DNA from: JAGZEG01 sp963930185
GTDB lineage: Bacteria > Actinomycetota > Coriobacteriia > Coriobacteriales > UMGS124
Direction of reading: 5' to 3'
Assembly: GCA_963930185.1 (NCBI GenBank)
Contig: CAWVLT010000002.1
Coordinates: 62,001 to 126,000, forward strand
Length of the DNA stretch: 64,000 nucleotides
Positions 36,290 through 43,686 of this stretch are shown piece by piece. Within the stretch, counting starts at the first letter, position 1; every line of letters begins with the position of its first letter. The translations under genes were made by a program, and so were the position numbers. Under the pieces are notes generated by a model. It was not told the DNA's origin. It worked only from the letters and a program-made list of their open reading frames with translations, and did no database searches.

Positions 36290-37525
36290 CTACGCAAACA
36301 CAATCTGCTCGCCGGCGGAGTTCGCCACCGTGATGGACGTGATCTGTGCCGGGTCGATAAGTCGGTTGAACAGGTATCCGTCTCCGCTCTGGTCACTGAA
36401 GGTATACGCGGCGTTGTAGTTCATCACGTCGCCGCCGTCCATCACCACGTACTCGCTCCCGTCGGCCATTCCGATGATGATCTGGCGCACGTTCCACGCG
36501 ACCATGCCCGCCTCGGGAACGCCCGGGTCAACGGGCACCGCCGGGATGCGCAGCACCAGGCCAAGCGAAGAGGCGCTCGCCGTTGAGCCCGAGCCGTCGG
36601 TGCAGGCAAACTCGGTTGTCGGGACAGTTGCCGTGGGCTGGCAGACGATGGACTGACCCACCGCGTCCCCCTTGCGCTCCTTCAGCTTGAACTCGAGGCC
36701 CTCCTGCGGCAGCTCGCCGCCGAACGGACCGAAGTATGCCACCGCGTGCAGGTCGGTCGGCGTGGTCGCCTCGACGTCCATCACGCCGTGGATGCAGAAC
36801 GGCGAGCCGAGCCACGCCGTGGTGCCGTCCGACGCCGACATCTGCCGGTCCTCGTCGGCCCCCTCCAGGTAGATGTCGCCAACGGGAGTGTCGCTCGACA
36901 GGTAGTACTGCCCGTAGCCGGAGCCCTGCGCCGCCACGCCGTCGGGGCACGTAAGCGAGTACGTCGCAAGCCCCAGGCCGTTCGCGTCGACGAGCAGCTG
37001 GTCGATCGTCAGGGTGTACCCGAGCACCGTGACCGACTGCCACACGTCCTGCACGTAGCCGCCCAGCAGCCGATCGGCCTGCGCCTCGTCGACCTCACCC
37101 CACACCATGGCAGGTCGGACGAACGTGGAGTCGGCCTTTTCCGAGATCTCGGGCGCGATCTCGGCATAGCTCACCTCCTGCCGCTCGATGTCCTCATGCC
37201 CCTTGTTGCCAAACGCACTACGGAAGAAGTCGGCGTTCGACACCGCGGCGTAGGCGCCCGTCCCCACAAGCAGCGTCCCCGCAACGGCGATCGCCGCCGC
37301 CCTCACGGTGACGCGGTGGGTCCACCCTTCTCGCCCGGCGTGCCGTCCTTTCGCCCCGTGCTCGATTCTCCTAGCCATGCTGACCACCTTTCTCGCCATG
37401 TCATCAGGGGCTCCAACCGCGTCAAAGGCCTGTCTGAAAAGCATGCGCACCGAATCGTCCCAGCCCGACGCCCCGCCATGCCGGGACGCGCCGCTCCGGT
37501 CCCGACCAGGAAGTCCCCGAGTCAT
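36290..37525 (-). CDS. Membrane protein with extracytoplasmic domain, sigma-factor partner (DUF4179-like)
   Basis: 411 residues. The start ATG overlaps the sigma factor's stop (ATGA), so the two are made together. A cytoplasmic N-terminus of about 70 residues precedes one membrane helix (VRAAAIAVAGTLLVGTGAYAAV), then a large outer domain with beta-rich segments (VTVLGYTLTIDQLLVDANGLG, LATYSLTCPDGVA). The layout and the neighbour match anti-sigma-like DUF4179 proteins of Gram-positive bacteria: the inner part would hold the ECF sigma factor and the outer part would sense envelope stress. No zinc-binding anti-sigma motif (HxxxCxxC) is visible, so the contact mode is uncertain. Confidence 0.72.
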   Translation of the reverse strand: MTRGLPGRDRSGASRHGGASGWDDSVRMLFRQAFDAVGAPDDMARKVVSMARRIEHGAKGRHAGREGWTHRVTVRAAAIAVAGTLLVGTGAYAAVSNADFFRSAFGNKGHEDIERQEVSYAEIAPEISEKADSTFVRPAMVWGEVDEAQADRLLGGYVQDVWQSVTVLGYTLTIDQLLVDANGLGLATYSLTCPDGVAAQGSGYGQYYLSSDTPVGDIYLEGADEDRQMSASDGTTAWLGSPFCIHGVMDVEATTPTDLHAVAYFGPFGGELPQEGLEFKLKERKGDAVGQSIVCQPTATVPTTEFACTDGSGSTASASSLGLVLRIPAVPVDPGVPEAGMVAWNVRQIIIGMADGSEYVVMDGGDVMNYNAAYTFSDQSGDGYLFNRLIDPAQITSITVANSAGEQIVFA

Positions 37526-38025
37526 CGCACCTCACCCTCCCCCGTCGTCTCGCCCTTCTCGTCCTCGAGCACCGTCCGCAGCCGACGCCGACCCCGCGCC
37601 AGCCGCATGCGCACGGTAGCCTCGGGCGCACCGAGCATCCGGGCGATCTCGCGCGTGGAGTATCCTTCGTAGTAGAAGAGGTACACCACGTCGCGATAGC
37701 GCGCCGGCAACGCCATGACCTCGCGAATGAGCTCGGCATGGTGCTCGTCGGGGGCCGCCAGGGTCGCCACGTAGTCGTCGATGTTCTCCGGCCGGCGACG
37801 CAGGGCGCGATAGAGCGACGTGCACTCGTTGATCGTCACCCGAACGAGCCAGCGCTTCACGCACTCATCATCTGCAAACGATTCCCCGGACCGATAGAGC
37901 TTGAGAAACGCGTTCTGGACGACGTCCTCAGCATCGGCACGATTGCTCAGGTAGCCGTAGGCAAGCCGCCACAGCGTGTCCTTGTGCAGGTTCACCTGTC
38001 GCACAAGCTCGGCCTCGTCGCGCAC
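37522..38025 (-). CDS. ECF-type RNA polymerase sigma factor
   Basis: 167 residues from a GTG preceded by AGGGGGTGA; the frame is open further upstream but that part is Arg-rich with no family resemblance, and 167 is the normal ECF length. Region 2 is LWRLAYGYLSNRADAEDVVQNAFLKLYRS; region 4 is MALPARYRDVVYLFYYEGYS followed by the helix-turn-helix TREIARMLGAPEATVRMRLARGR. It redirects RNA polymerase to a small regulon, probably including its own operon. The membrane partner follows with an ATGA overlap. Repeat element B lies in the gap upstream. Confidence 0.9.
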   Translation of the reverse strand: MRDEAELVRQVNLHKDTLWRLAYGYLSNRADAEDVVQNAFLKLYRSGESFADDECVKRWLVRVTINECTSLYRALRRRPENIDDYVATLAAPDEHHAELIREVMALPARYRDVVYLFYYEGYSTREIARMLGAPEATVRMRLARGRRRLRTVLEDEKGETTGEGEVR

Positions 38026-38240
38026 CCGATCACCCCCTGACGCTGCTTTCAATGCCCCGTGTAACCATCCTCGGCGGCGCGGGCGTCGCCGCGCCGCCGC
38101 CTTCGAAAGGCGCCTTTCACTATTAATAGACGCACGAGGTGGCGAAAATGTTTCATGGGGCAGACGATACGACTCGCATGAGACGCCGGGCGAGGAGAGC
38201 CACAAGTACGATGTTACGTGCGTCATCATTTAAAGGCCGC

Positions 38241-38472
38241 GCGCATCAAAATCCTTGCCAGATGGACAAATATCACGGTTGTGAGAAGATTGACATAAAC
38301 CTATTGATATCCTAGGTTATGTATATATTTACTTATAGTATAAATTAGTTCTTATAGTATGAACCCCACATCAGCTTCATCAATCAGTCCTCTTGTCAGG
38401 GTATTCATAGCAGGTTGCTAAGATCCCTCCCAACCGTAAATTTTGTCCAAGCGGAGAAGATTTTGGCGCACG
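38241..38472 (+). repeat. Intergenic element B (232 bp): conserved inverted arms, AT-rich core
   Basis: The left arm has GCGCATCAAAATCCTT, GATGGACAAATATC and ACGGTTGTGAGAAGATTG; the right arm has CCCTCCCAACCGTAAA, TTTTGTCC and AAGATTTTGGCGCACG. The core is strikingly AT-rich (TTATGTATATATTTACTTAT and similar), unlike the genome around it and unlike the cores of elements A and C. It lies in a 674-bp gap between the sigma factor start and the HelD stop; the rest of that gap holds the HelD terminator. Confidence 0.87.
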
Positions 38473-38540
38473 GGAATCAGGCATGCACCGCTGAAGGCGC
38501 TGACTCAGCCGATCGTCAGCCCAGAACAGGACGGCGCGAG

Positions 38541-38581
38541 ACAAAAGCGGCTGGAACCCCCCAAGGGAGGACCCCAGCCGC
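38541..38581 (-). terminator. Terminator of the HelD gene
   Basis: GCGGCTGG (38547-38554) pairs with CCAGCCGC (38574-38581). On the minus strand TTTTGTC follows the stem. It lies about 120 bp past the HelD stop. Confidence 0.75.
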
Positions 38582-38699
38582 ATGCACCGCATCGCACGCA
38601 GAGAAAAACACCCCCGATGATAAGACCCGTCAGGCTCTGGGCTTATCGAATGTCAATCGGAACTCGGTTCGGGCCCATTCGGGGCCCAGTCCCCGCGGA

Positions 38700-40952
38700 T
38701 CAGGCCTCGGCCACCAGCGCCGCGCGCGCCTCGCGCAGAAGCGGGGTGAGCTCACCCTGCGAAAGGATCGTCACCTGCTTGGTGGCGCGGGAGATCGCCG
38801 TGTACAGGCGGTGGCGCGACACCTCGTCGTCGGGGTACTCGCTGGCCTGGGCGTCGGGAATGACTACGCGGTCGAACTCCAGCCCCTTGGCAAGCGCCAG
38901 CTCGATAAGCACCACGCCGCTCGTCGGCAGGCCCATTCCGCGCGTCAGCGTGACGGGGGCCTCGTCGCCCATGGCGTCGGCGAGCAGGCCCTCCATCCAG
39001 TGCACGCGACGATGGCTCCCCACCACCACGGCACCGAGTCCCTCCTTCACCTGCATCCGCCGGATCTCCGCCACCAACGCGTCGCGGTACGCATCCAGCG
39101 CCGCCTTCCCCGCATCGCCCGCCTTCCCTGCATCGCCCGTCCCATCTGGCTCGCTCGCGTCGCCGGGCGCAGGCAGCTCGATGATGCGCGGCTGCGTTCC
39201 GGGGCGTTGCACCGAGGATATCTTGATGCGCTCCTGCGGCCCCAGCAGGCTCGCGAACAGCTGCGTGATCTCGGGCGAGGAGCGGTAGCTGGTCATGAGC
39301 TCGCACTCGCTCACGCCGCCGCGCGCCACGCGGAACACCTCGCGGATCTGCTCGAAGCTCGCGGTGCCGGGGCGGATCGCCTGGTTGGGGTCGCCGAGCA
39401 GCAGGAAGTGGGCGCGGCTGAAGTAGCGCGCCAGCACCATGAGCTGGCCCGCGGTGTAGTCCTGCACCTCGTCGACCATGACGAACTTGGCCGAGGCGTC
39501 CACCTTTCCGGTCAGCGCCATCTTGAGGTAGACCCACTCGGTGCCCGACAGGTCGGCCTGTCCCAGCATGCGCATGCCAATGCGGTCGAGGCGCAGCCAT
39601 CCGCCGTTCTCGATCTCGGCAAACGCCGGGGCGCACAGGGCCTCCAGGTATTCGGTCGCGCACTCGTCCAGGTCCTCGTCGGTCAGCGGCTCGATCGGCC
39701 GACCGAAGATCCGGTCCTGCTCGTCGGGATCGAGCGTCAGCACCTCGTCGCGCAGGCCGTCGTCGTGCATCAGCTGGCTCATGCGGCGGTGCAGCTTCTC
39801 GACGAGGTCCTCCTCCACCAGCGCCGACAGGCGCGGCCCCACGGTGACGCGGGGCATGCGCAGGAAGCGTTCGACCGACTTCCATATCTGCTCGATGGTG
39901 AGCAGCACCCGCTCCCCCACGCGGATCTCACGCATGTCGGTGGGGGCGAGCTCCAGGGCCGCCACGCCCTCGTCGATGCGCGCCAGGGTCTGCGGCGACA
40001 CGTCGTTGCCCAGGCTGCGCTGCCCGGGGCCGACCTTCTCCATGAACTGCGACCACTGCAGCGTGCGCGGGTTCTTCTCGCCCAGCGCGGGCAGCACGTC
40101 CCAGATGTAGCGCTCGAACACCGGGTTGGGGGTGATGAGGTACACCTGATCGGCATTGAGTCGTGCGCGCTCGCGGAACAGCAGGTAGGCGATGCGCTGG
40201 AGCATGACCGAGGTCTTGCCACTGCCCGCGATGCCGCGCACCAGAAGCGCCGGCACGTCCTCGTGGCGGATCACGAGGTTCTGCTCCTTCTGGATGGTGG
40301 CGGTGATCGCCTGGAGCTGCGAGCTGCGCGTCTGCGACAGCGACGCCAGCAGCATGGGGTCCTCGATGGCCACCGTGGTGTCGAAGTACGCGCGCAGCTG
40401 GTCGCGCTCGATGTCGAACTGGCGGCGCACCTGCAGGTCCACGCTGATGGTGCGGCCGTTGGCCTCATAGGTCATGGGGCCGGTCTGCTGGCTGTAGTAG
40501 GTCTCGGCCACCGGCGAGCGCCAGTCAACCACGAGCTGGCGGTGGTTCTCGTCGGTGACGCCGGTGCTGCCCAGGTATATGTCGCGCGGCTCGCTGCGGT
40601 GCGCGAACTTGAGGCGCACCTTGGCGAAGTAGGGCTGATGCAGCAGCTGCCGCACGCGTGCGAGATTCTCGGCGTCCATGTCCACGGCCAGGTTGAAGCT
40701 GTCCACCACGCTGTTCATCGCGTCGATGGAGGCGTACGTCTCCATGCTGACGTCGGCGGCGAGGCGGTCGAAGTCCTGCGAGAGCTCCTCGCCCATGTCG
40801 TTCTTGAACTTCTGGACTTCCTTGAGGTTGGCCTGCAGGCGCTCGTCGAGGGAGCGCTCCAGCGACAGGAGCTTGTCGTAGGTCTGGCTGAGGTGACCCT
40901 GCTCCTCGGCGAAGACGGGGTCGGTGAGATTGCTGAGATCGGAGGTCGTCAT
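38700..40952 (-). CDS. helD: HelD-type UvrD-like ATPase (RNA polymerase recycling)
   Basis: 750 residues. HelD proteins are UvrD/PcrA-related ATPases that bind RNA polymerase and free it from stalled or post-termination DNA complexes; some actinobacterial members protect against rifamycins. Seen here are an N-terminal antiparallel coiled coil (about 15-60, SQTYDKLLSLERSLDERLQA), the HelD-specific YLGSTGVTDE and VVDWRSPVAETYY, Walker A GIAGSGKTS (about 240-248) followed by VMLQRIAYLL, motif II VDEVQDYTAGQL, GDPNQAI, and SYRSSPEI. The C-terminal motif is LYTAISRATKQVTIL. The start is fixed by a sensible MTTSDLSNLTDP and a sigma-70-like promoter upstream. The order of domains is complete. Confidence 0.9.
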   Translation of the reverse strand: MTTSDLSNLTDPVFAEEQGHLSQTYDKLLSLERSLDERLQANLKEVQKFKNDMGEELSQDFDRLAADVSMETYASIDAMNSVVDSFNLAVDMDAENLARVRQLLHQPYFAKVRLKFAHRSEPRDIYLGSTGVTDENHRQLVVDWRSPVAETYYSQQTGPMTYEANGRTISVDLQVRRQFDIERDQLRAYFDTTVAIEDPMLLASLSQTRSSQLQAITATIQKEQNLVIRHEDVPALLVRGIAGSGKTSVMLQRIAYLLFRERARLNADQVYLITPNPVFERYIWDVLPALGEKNPRTLQWSQFMEKVGPGQRSLGNDVSPQTLARIDEGVAALELAPTDMREIRVGERVLLTIEQIWKSVERFLRMPRVTVGPRLSALVEEDLVEKLHRRMSQLMHDDGLRDEVLTLDPDEQDRIFGRPIEPLTDEDLDECATEYLEALCAPAFAEIENGGWLRLDRIGMRMLGQADLSGTEWVYLKMALTGKVDASAKFVMVDEVQDYTAGQLMVLARYFSRAHFLLLGDPNQAIRPGTASFEQIREVFRVARGGVSECELMTSYRSSPEITQLFASLLGPQERIKISSVQRPGTQPRIIELPAPGDASEPDGTGDAGKAGDAGKAALDAYRDALVAEIRRMQVKEGLGAVVVGSHRRVHWMEGLLADAMGDEAPVTLTRGMGLPTSGVVLIELALAKGLEFDRVVIPDAQASEYPDDEVSRHRLYTAISRATKQVTILSQGELTPLLREARAALVAEA

Positions 40953-41012
40953 GCTGCGCGAGTCCTTCCGGTAGGGTGCCTTGTGCGGCAGGCCGCAAAA
41001 TTCGAGCTAACT

Positions 41013-41041
41013 ATTGTAGATGCATGGGCGGGACGCGGCAA
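41013..41041 (-). promoter_or_regulatory. Sigma-70-type promoter of the HelD gene
   Basis: On the minus strand TTGCCG (41041-41036) and TACAAT (41018-41013) are separated by 17 bases. They lie about 60 bases upstream of the start codon, in the 344-bp divergent gap shared with the phosphate transporter. The plus side of that gap holds CTATTGTAAGCAAATAG near 41153, a small dyad at the likely transporter promoter. Confidence 0.6.
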
Positions 41042-41296
41042 TAGGAGGCGCACCGCACGGGCGCGCGACAGGCGTTCCGACACAATCCGGCAGAGCCCGG
41101 GCCAAAAAAATCGTGACGGAGGGCACACCTTACATTCCCCTGACATTCGGATGCTATTGTAAGCAAATAGTGTGCATGGGGAGAGCACTCTGCCGCCATG
41201 TGCCCGCACGTGTTCGTTTGGTTCGTTCGCCTCAGTTCGTCCGCCAGTCAGCACGTCTGTCATGCATGTAGGCACAAGGAGGAGTCGGAGCACCGC

Positions 41297-42472
41297 ATGG
41301 ACATCGTAACCATCATCGTCGTGGGGCTCGTCATCGTGACCGCGCTCACGTTTGACTTCACAAACGGCTTCCATGACACCGCCAACGCCATGGCGACGTC
41401 CATCTCCACGGGCGCGCTCAAGCCCAAGGTGGCCGTCATCGCCGCCGGCACGCTCAACCTGATCGGTGCGTTTCTCTCCACGGAGGTGGCCAAGACTATC
41501 TCGGGAGGCATCATCAACGAGTCACAGGTGGTCATAGGACCGGAGTTCATCTTCGCCGGCCTGGTGGGCGCCATCATCTGGAACCTGCTCACCTGGCTCG
41601 TCGGCCTGCCCTCCAGCTCCTCGCACGCGCTGTTTGGCGGCCTGGTGGGCGCCGTCATCGTGGGTGCCGGTGTGGCGGGCGTGAACTTCGGAGCTGTCCT
41701 GACCAAGGTGCTCATTCCCGCGCTCGTGTCGCCGGTGGTGGCGGGGCTGGCGGCGTTTACCGCCTGCAAGCTCATATTCCTCATCGTGAAGAAGCTCGAC
41801 GAGAGGTACGTGGAGAGCGGCTTCCGCCACGGGCAGACCATCACCGCCTGCCTAGTGGCCCTCTCGCACGGCACCAACGACGCCCAGAAGACCATGGGCA
41901 TCATCACGCTGACCCTCATCGCCGTGGGCGCCCAGCCCTCGGGCAGCGGCCCCGAGCTGTGGGTCGTCGCCGCCTGCGGCATCGCCATCGCCGCGGGCAC
42001 CTACTCGGGCGGCTGGCGCGTCATCCGCACCCTGGGCAAGGGTCTGACCGAGATCAGCACGCCCCAGGGCTTCGCCGCCGAGGCCAGCTCGGCCGCCACG
42101 ATCCTGGTCTCCTCGCACCTGGGCTTTGCCCTGTCCACCACGCAGGTGTGCTCGGGCTCCATCATCGGCTCGGGCCTGGGCAAGGGCACGCCGGTCAACT
42201 GGGCCGTGGCCGCCCGCATGCTCGTGGCGTGGCTCGTCACCTTCCCCGCGGCAGGCCTAGTGGGCGCTGCCGCATGCGCCCTGGCCAAGACCGGCATCGT
42301 GGGCACCATCGCCGTCGCCGTGCTGGCCGTCGCCGTTGCGCTGGGCATCCTGCGCCTCTCTAAGCGCAACCCGGTCAACTCGATGAACGTCAACGACCAG
42401 GCCGACGTCAAGATCAACGCCGGCCAGGCCACGCCCCAGACCCCGACCCAGACCGCCACGCAGGCCGCCTAG
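41297..42472 (+). CDS. PiT-family inorganic phosphate transporter
   Basis: 391 residues from the ATG after AAGGAGGAG. PiT proteins bring in phosphate, often as a metal-phosphate complex, using the proton gradient. Both copies of the family signature are present: FTNGFHDTANAMATSISTGAL near the N-terminus and SHGTNDAQKTMGIITLTLIA in the second half. About ten membrane helices alternate with short loops; a cytoplasmic loop (KKLDERYVESGFRHG) splits the halves. The polar tail is Thr/Gln-rich. A small membrane protein and a tandem universal stress protein follow on the same strand and probably form one operon. Confidence 0.92.
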   Translation: MDIVTIIVVGLVIVTALTFDFTNGFHDTANAMATSISTGALKPKVAVIAAGTLNLIGAFLSTEVAKTISGGIINESQVVIGPEFIFAGLVGAIIWNLLTWLVGLPSSSSHALFGGLVGAVIVGAGVAGVNFGAVLTKVLIPALVSPVVAGLAAFTACKLIFLIVKKLDERYVESGFRHGQTITACLVALSHGTNDAQKTMGIITLTLIAVGAQPSGSGPELWVVAACGIAIAAGTYSGGWRVIRTLGKGLTEISTPQGFAAEASSAATILVSSHLGFALSTTQVCSGSIIGSGLGKGTPVNWAVAARMLVAWLVTFPAAGLVGAAACALAKTGIVGTIAVAVLAVAVALGILRLSKRNPVNSMNVNDQADVKINAGQATPQTPTQTATQAA

Positions 42473-42487
42473 AGAAGGTGTGACATC

Positions 42488-42721
42488 ATGGTTATGCAGG
42501 AAATCGGGAGCTTCCTCACCGTGCTGGTGGTCGCAGTGGGCGTAGCCGCCGCCATCGGGACGCTATACGCGACGGGGCTGCGCCTGTGGGCGAAGAGCGA
42601 GCCCCAGGGCGCAGACGGCACCGTGAACGCGGGCGCACGCGCGGGGGCGATCGTCTGTTACGCCGCGTGCGTGGCCATCGTGCTGTTTGCCCTGTGGCTC
42701 ATGATCCCGCTGTTCCACTAG
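42488..42721 (+). CDS. Small two-helix membrane protein
   Basis: 77 residues, starting 15 bases after the phosphate transporter with an AGAAGGTG site. Two hydrophobic stretches (FLTVLVVAVGVAAAIGTLYA and IVCYAACVAIVLFALWLMIP) flank a short polar loop. I do not recognise the family. Its place between a PiT transporter and a Usp protein, in the same direction, suggests an accessory subunit of the transporter or a regulator of it; this is inference. Confidence 0.75.
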   Translation: MVMQEIGSFLTVLVVAVGVAAAIGTLYATGLRLWAKSEPQGADGTVNAGARAGAIVCYAACVAIVLFALWLMIPLFH

Positions 42722-42821
42722 GCGGCCGCACGCAGGCCCAGACTCGGGCGCAATCTCGCCAACAAACCACCCACAAACCAAAACCAGGCACTACCGGCCC
42801 GGAAAGGGAGATGCTCCTACC

Positions 42822-43676
42822 ATGGCAAAGATTCTCGTCGGAATAGACGGCAGCGTGCGCGGCGAGCGGGCGCTGGAGTGGGCTGCGCGCCGGGCGCAGC
42901 GCACCGCAGACGAGCTGACGCTCATCTCGGTCGTCGATGTATCCGCAGCAAGCGAGGCGGGGGCCACCCCCCAGATGGTGCGCTCCGCGACCGAGGACGC
43001 CCTCAAGGCGGCGCTCGAGCGGCTCGCGAAGTCGTGCCCCAACGTATCGGCCACCTCCGTGATCGTGGAGGGCAAGATCGTCGAGTCGCTCGTGGACGCG
43101 GCGACCCGCCATGACATGGTGGTGCTGGGCTCGCATCACGGGGCGACCATCGGCGAGGCCATCGGCGGCGCCAAGGGCCTGCGCGTGTCGGTCTCCATCT
43201 CCGCGCCCACCGTTGTGGTCCCCTCAGATTGGGATCCCGACGCGCAGGGCGAGGGCATCGTGGTGGGCGTCGGCCCCGACAAGGTGAGCGAGCGCGCCAT
43301 CGAGTTCGGCGTTCGCGAGGCGCTGGCCACCGGTCAGGAGCTCGACCTGGTCTCCGCGTGGGGCCTGCCTCCCGTGCTCACCCGCCCGGCCGAGGTGCTC
43401 GGCGGCGGACTCGGACCCGTCGGCGAGCAGTTCCAGCGCAACCTGGACCAGCGCGTCGCCCGGCTCAGGGAGCAGCACCCCGGGCTCGTCGTGAGCGGCC
43501 ACGCCGCGGAGGGACCCTCGCCGGCGCAGGTGCTCGTCAGGTACAGCATGGCGCACCGCATGCTCGTGATGGGCACGCACTCGCGCACCGCGCTGGGCCG
43601 CGCCCTGTTCGGCTCGGTCACCCACGGCGCACTGCTCAACCTGAACGTGCCCACCGTGGTGGTGCCGCAGGCGTAG
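42822..43676 (+). CDS. Tandem-domain universal stress protein (UspA family)
   Basis: 284 residues with two Usp folds. The first opens KILVGIDGSVRGERALEWA; the second opens GIVVGVGPDKVSERAIEFGV and closes with MGTHSRTALGRALFGSVTHG...VPTVVVPQA, matching the ATP-binding GxxxxGxxxGS/N pattern. In the first domain the corresponding loop is LGSHHGATIGEAIGGAKGLR, less canonical, so only the second domain may bind nucleotide. These proteins help survival in starvation or stress, by unclear means. The ATG has a GGAAAGGGAG site. Co-location with PiT suggests a link to phosphate status. Confidence 0.88.
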   Translation: MAKILVGIDGSVRGERALEWAARRAQRTADELTLISVVDVSAASEAGATPQMVRSATEDALKAALERLAKSCPNVSATSVIVEGKIVESLVDAATRHDMVVLGSHHGATIGEAIGGAKGLRVSVSISAPTVVVPSDWDPDAQGEGIVVGVGPDKVSERAIEFGVREALATGQELDLVSAWGLPPVLTRPAEVLGGGLGPVGEQFQRNLDQRVARLREQHPGLVVSGHAAEGPSPAQVLVRYSMAHRMLVMGTHSRTALGRALFGSVTHGALLNLNVPTVVVPQA

Positions 43677-43686
43677 CCAGACCGGC

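Noticed and set aside
38026..38229. Longer N-terminus for the sigma factor
   Set aside because: The extra residues are Arg-rich, without family match; the GTG at 38025 has a strong ribosome site and gives the standard ECF length.
38415..41162. Long plus-strand open frame opposite HelD
   Set aside because: The HelD motifs on the minus strand are complete; the antisense frame has no start site and no domain.
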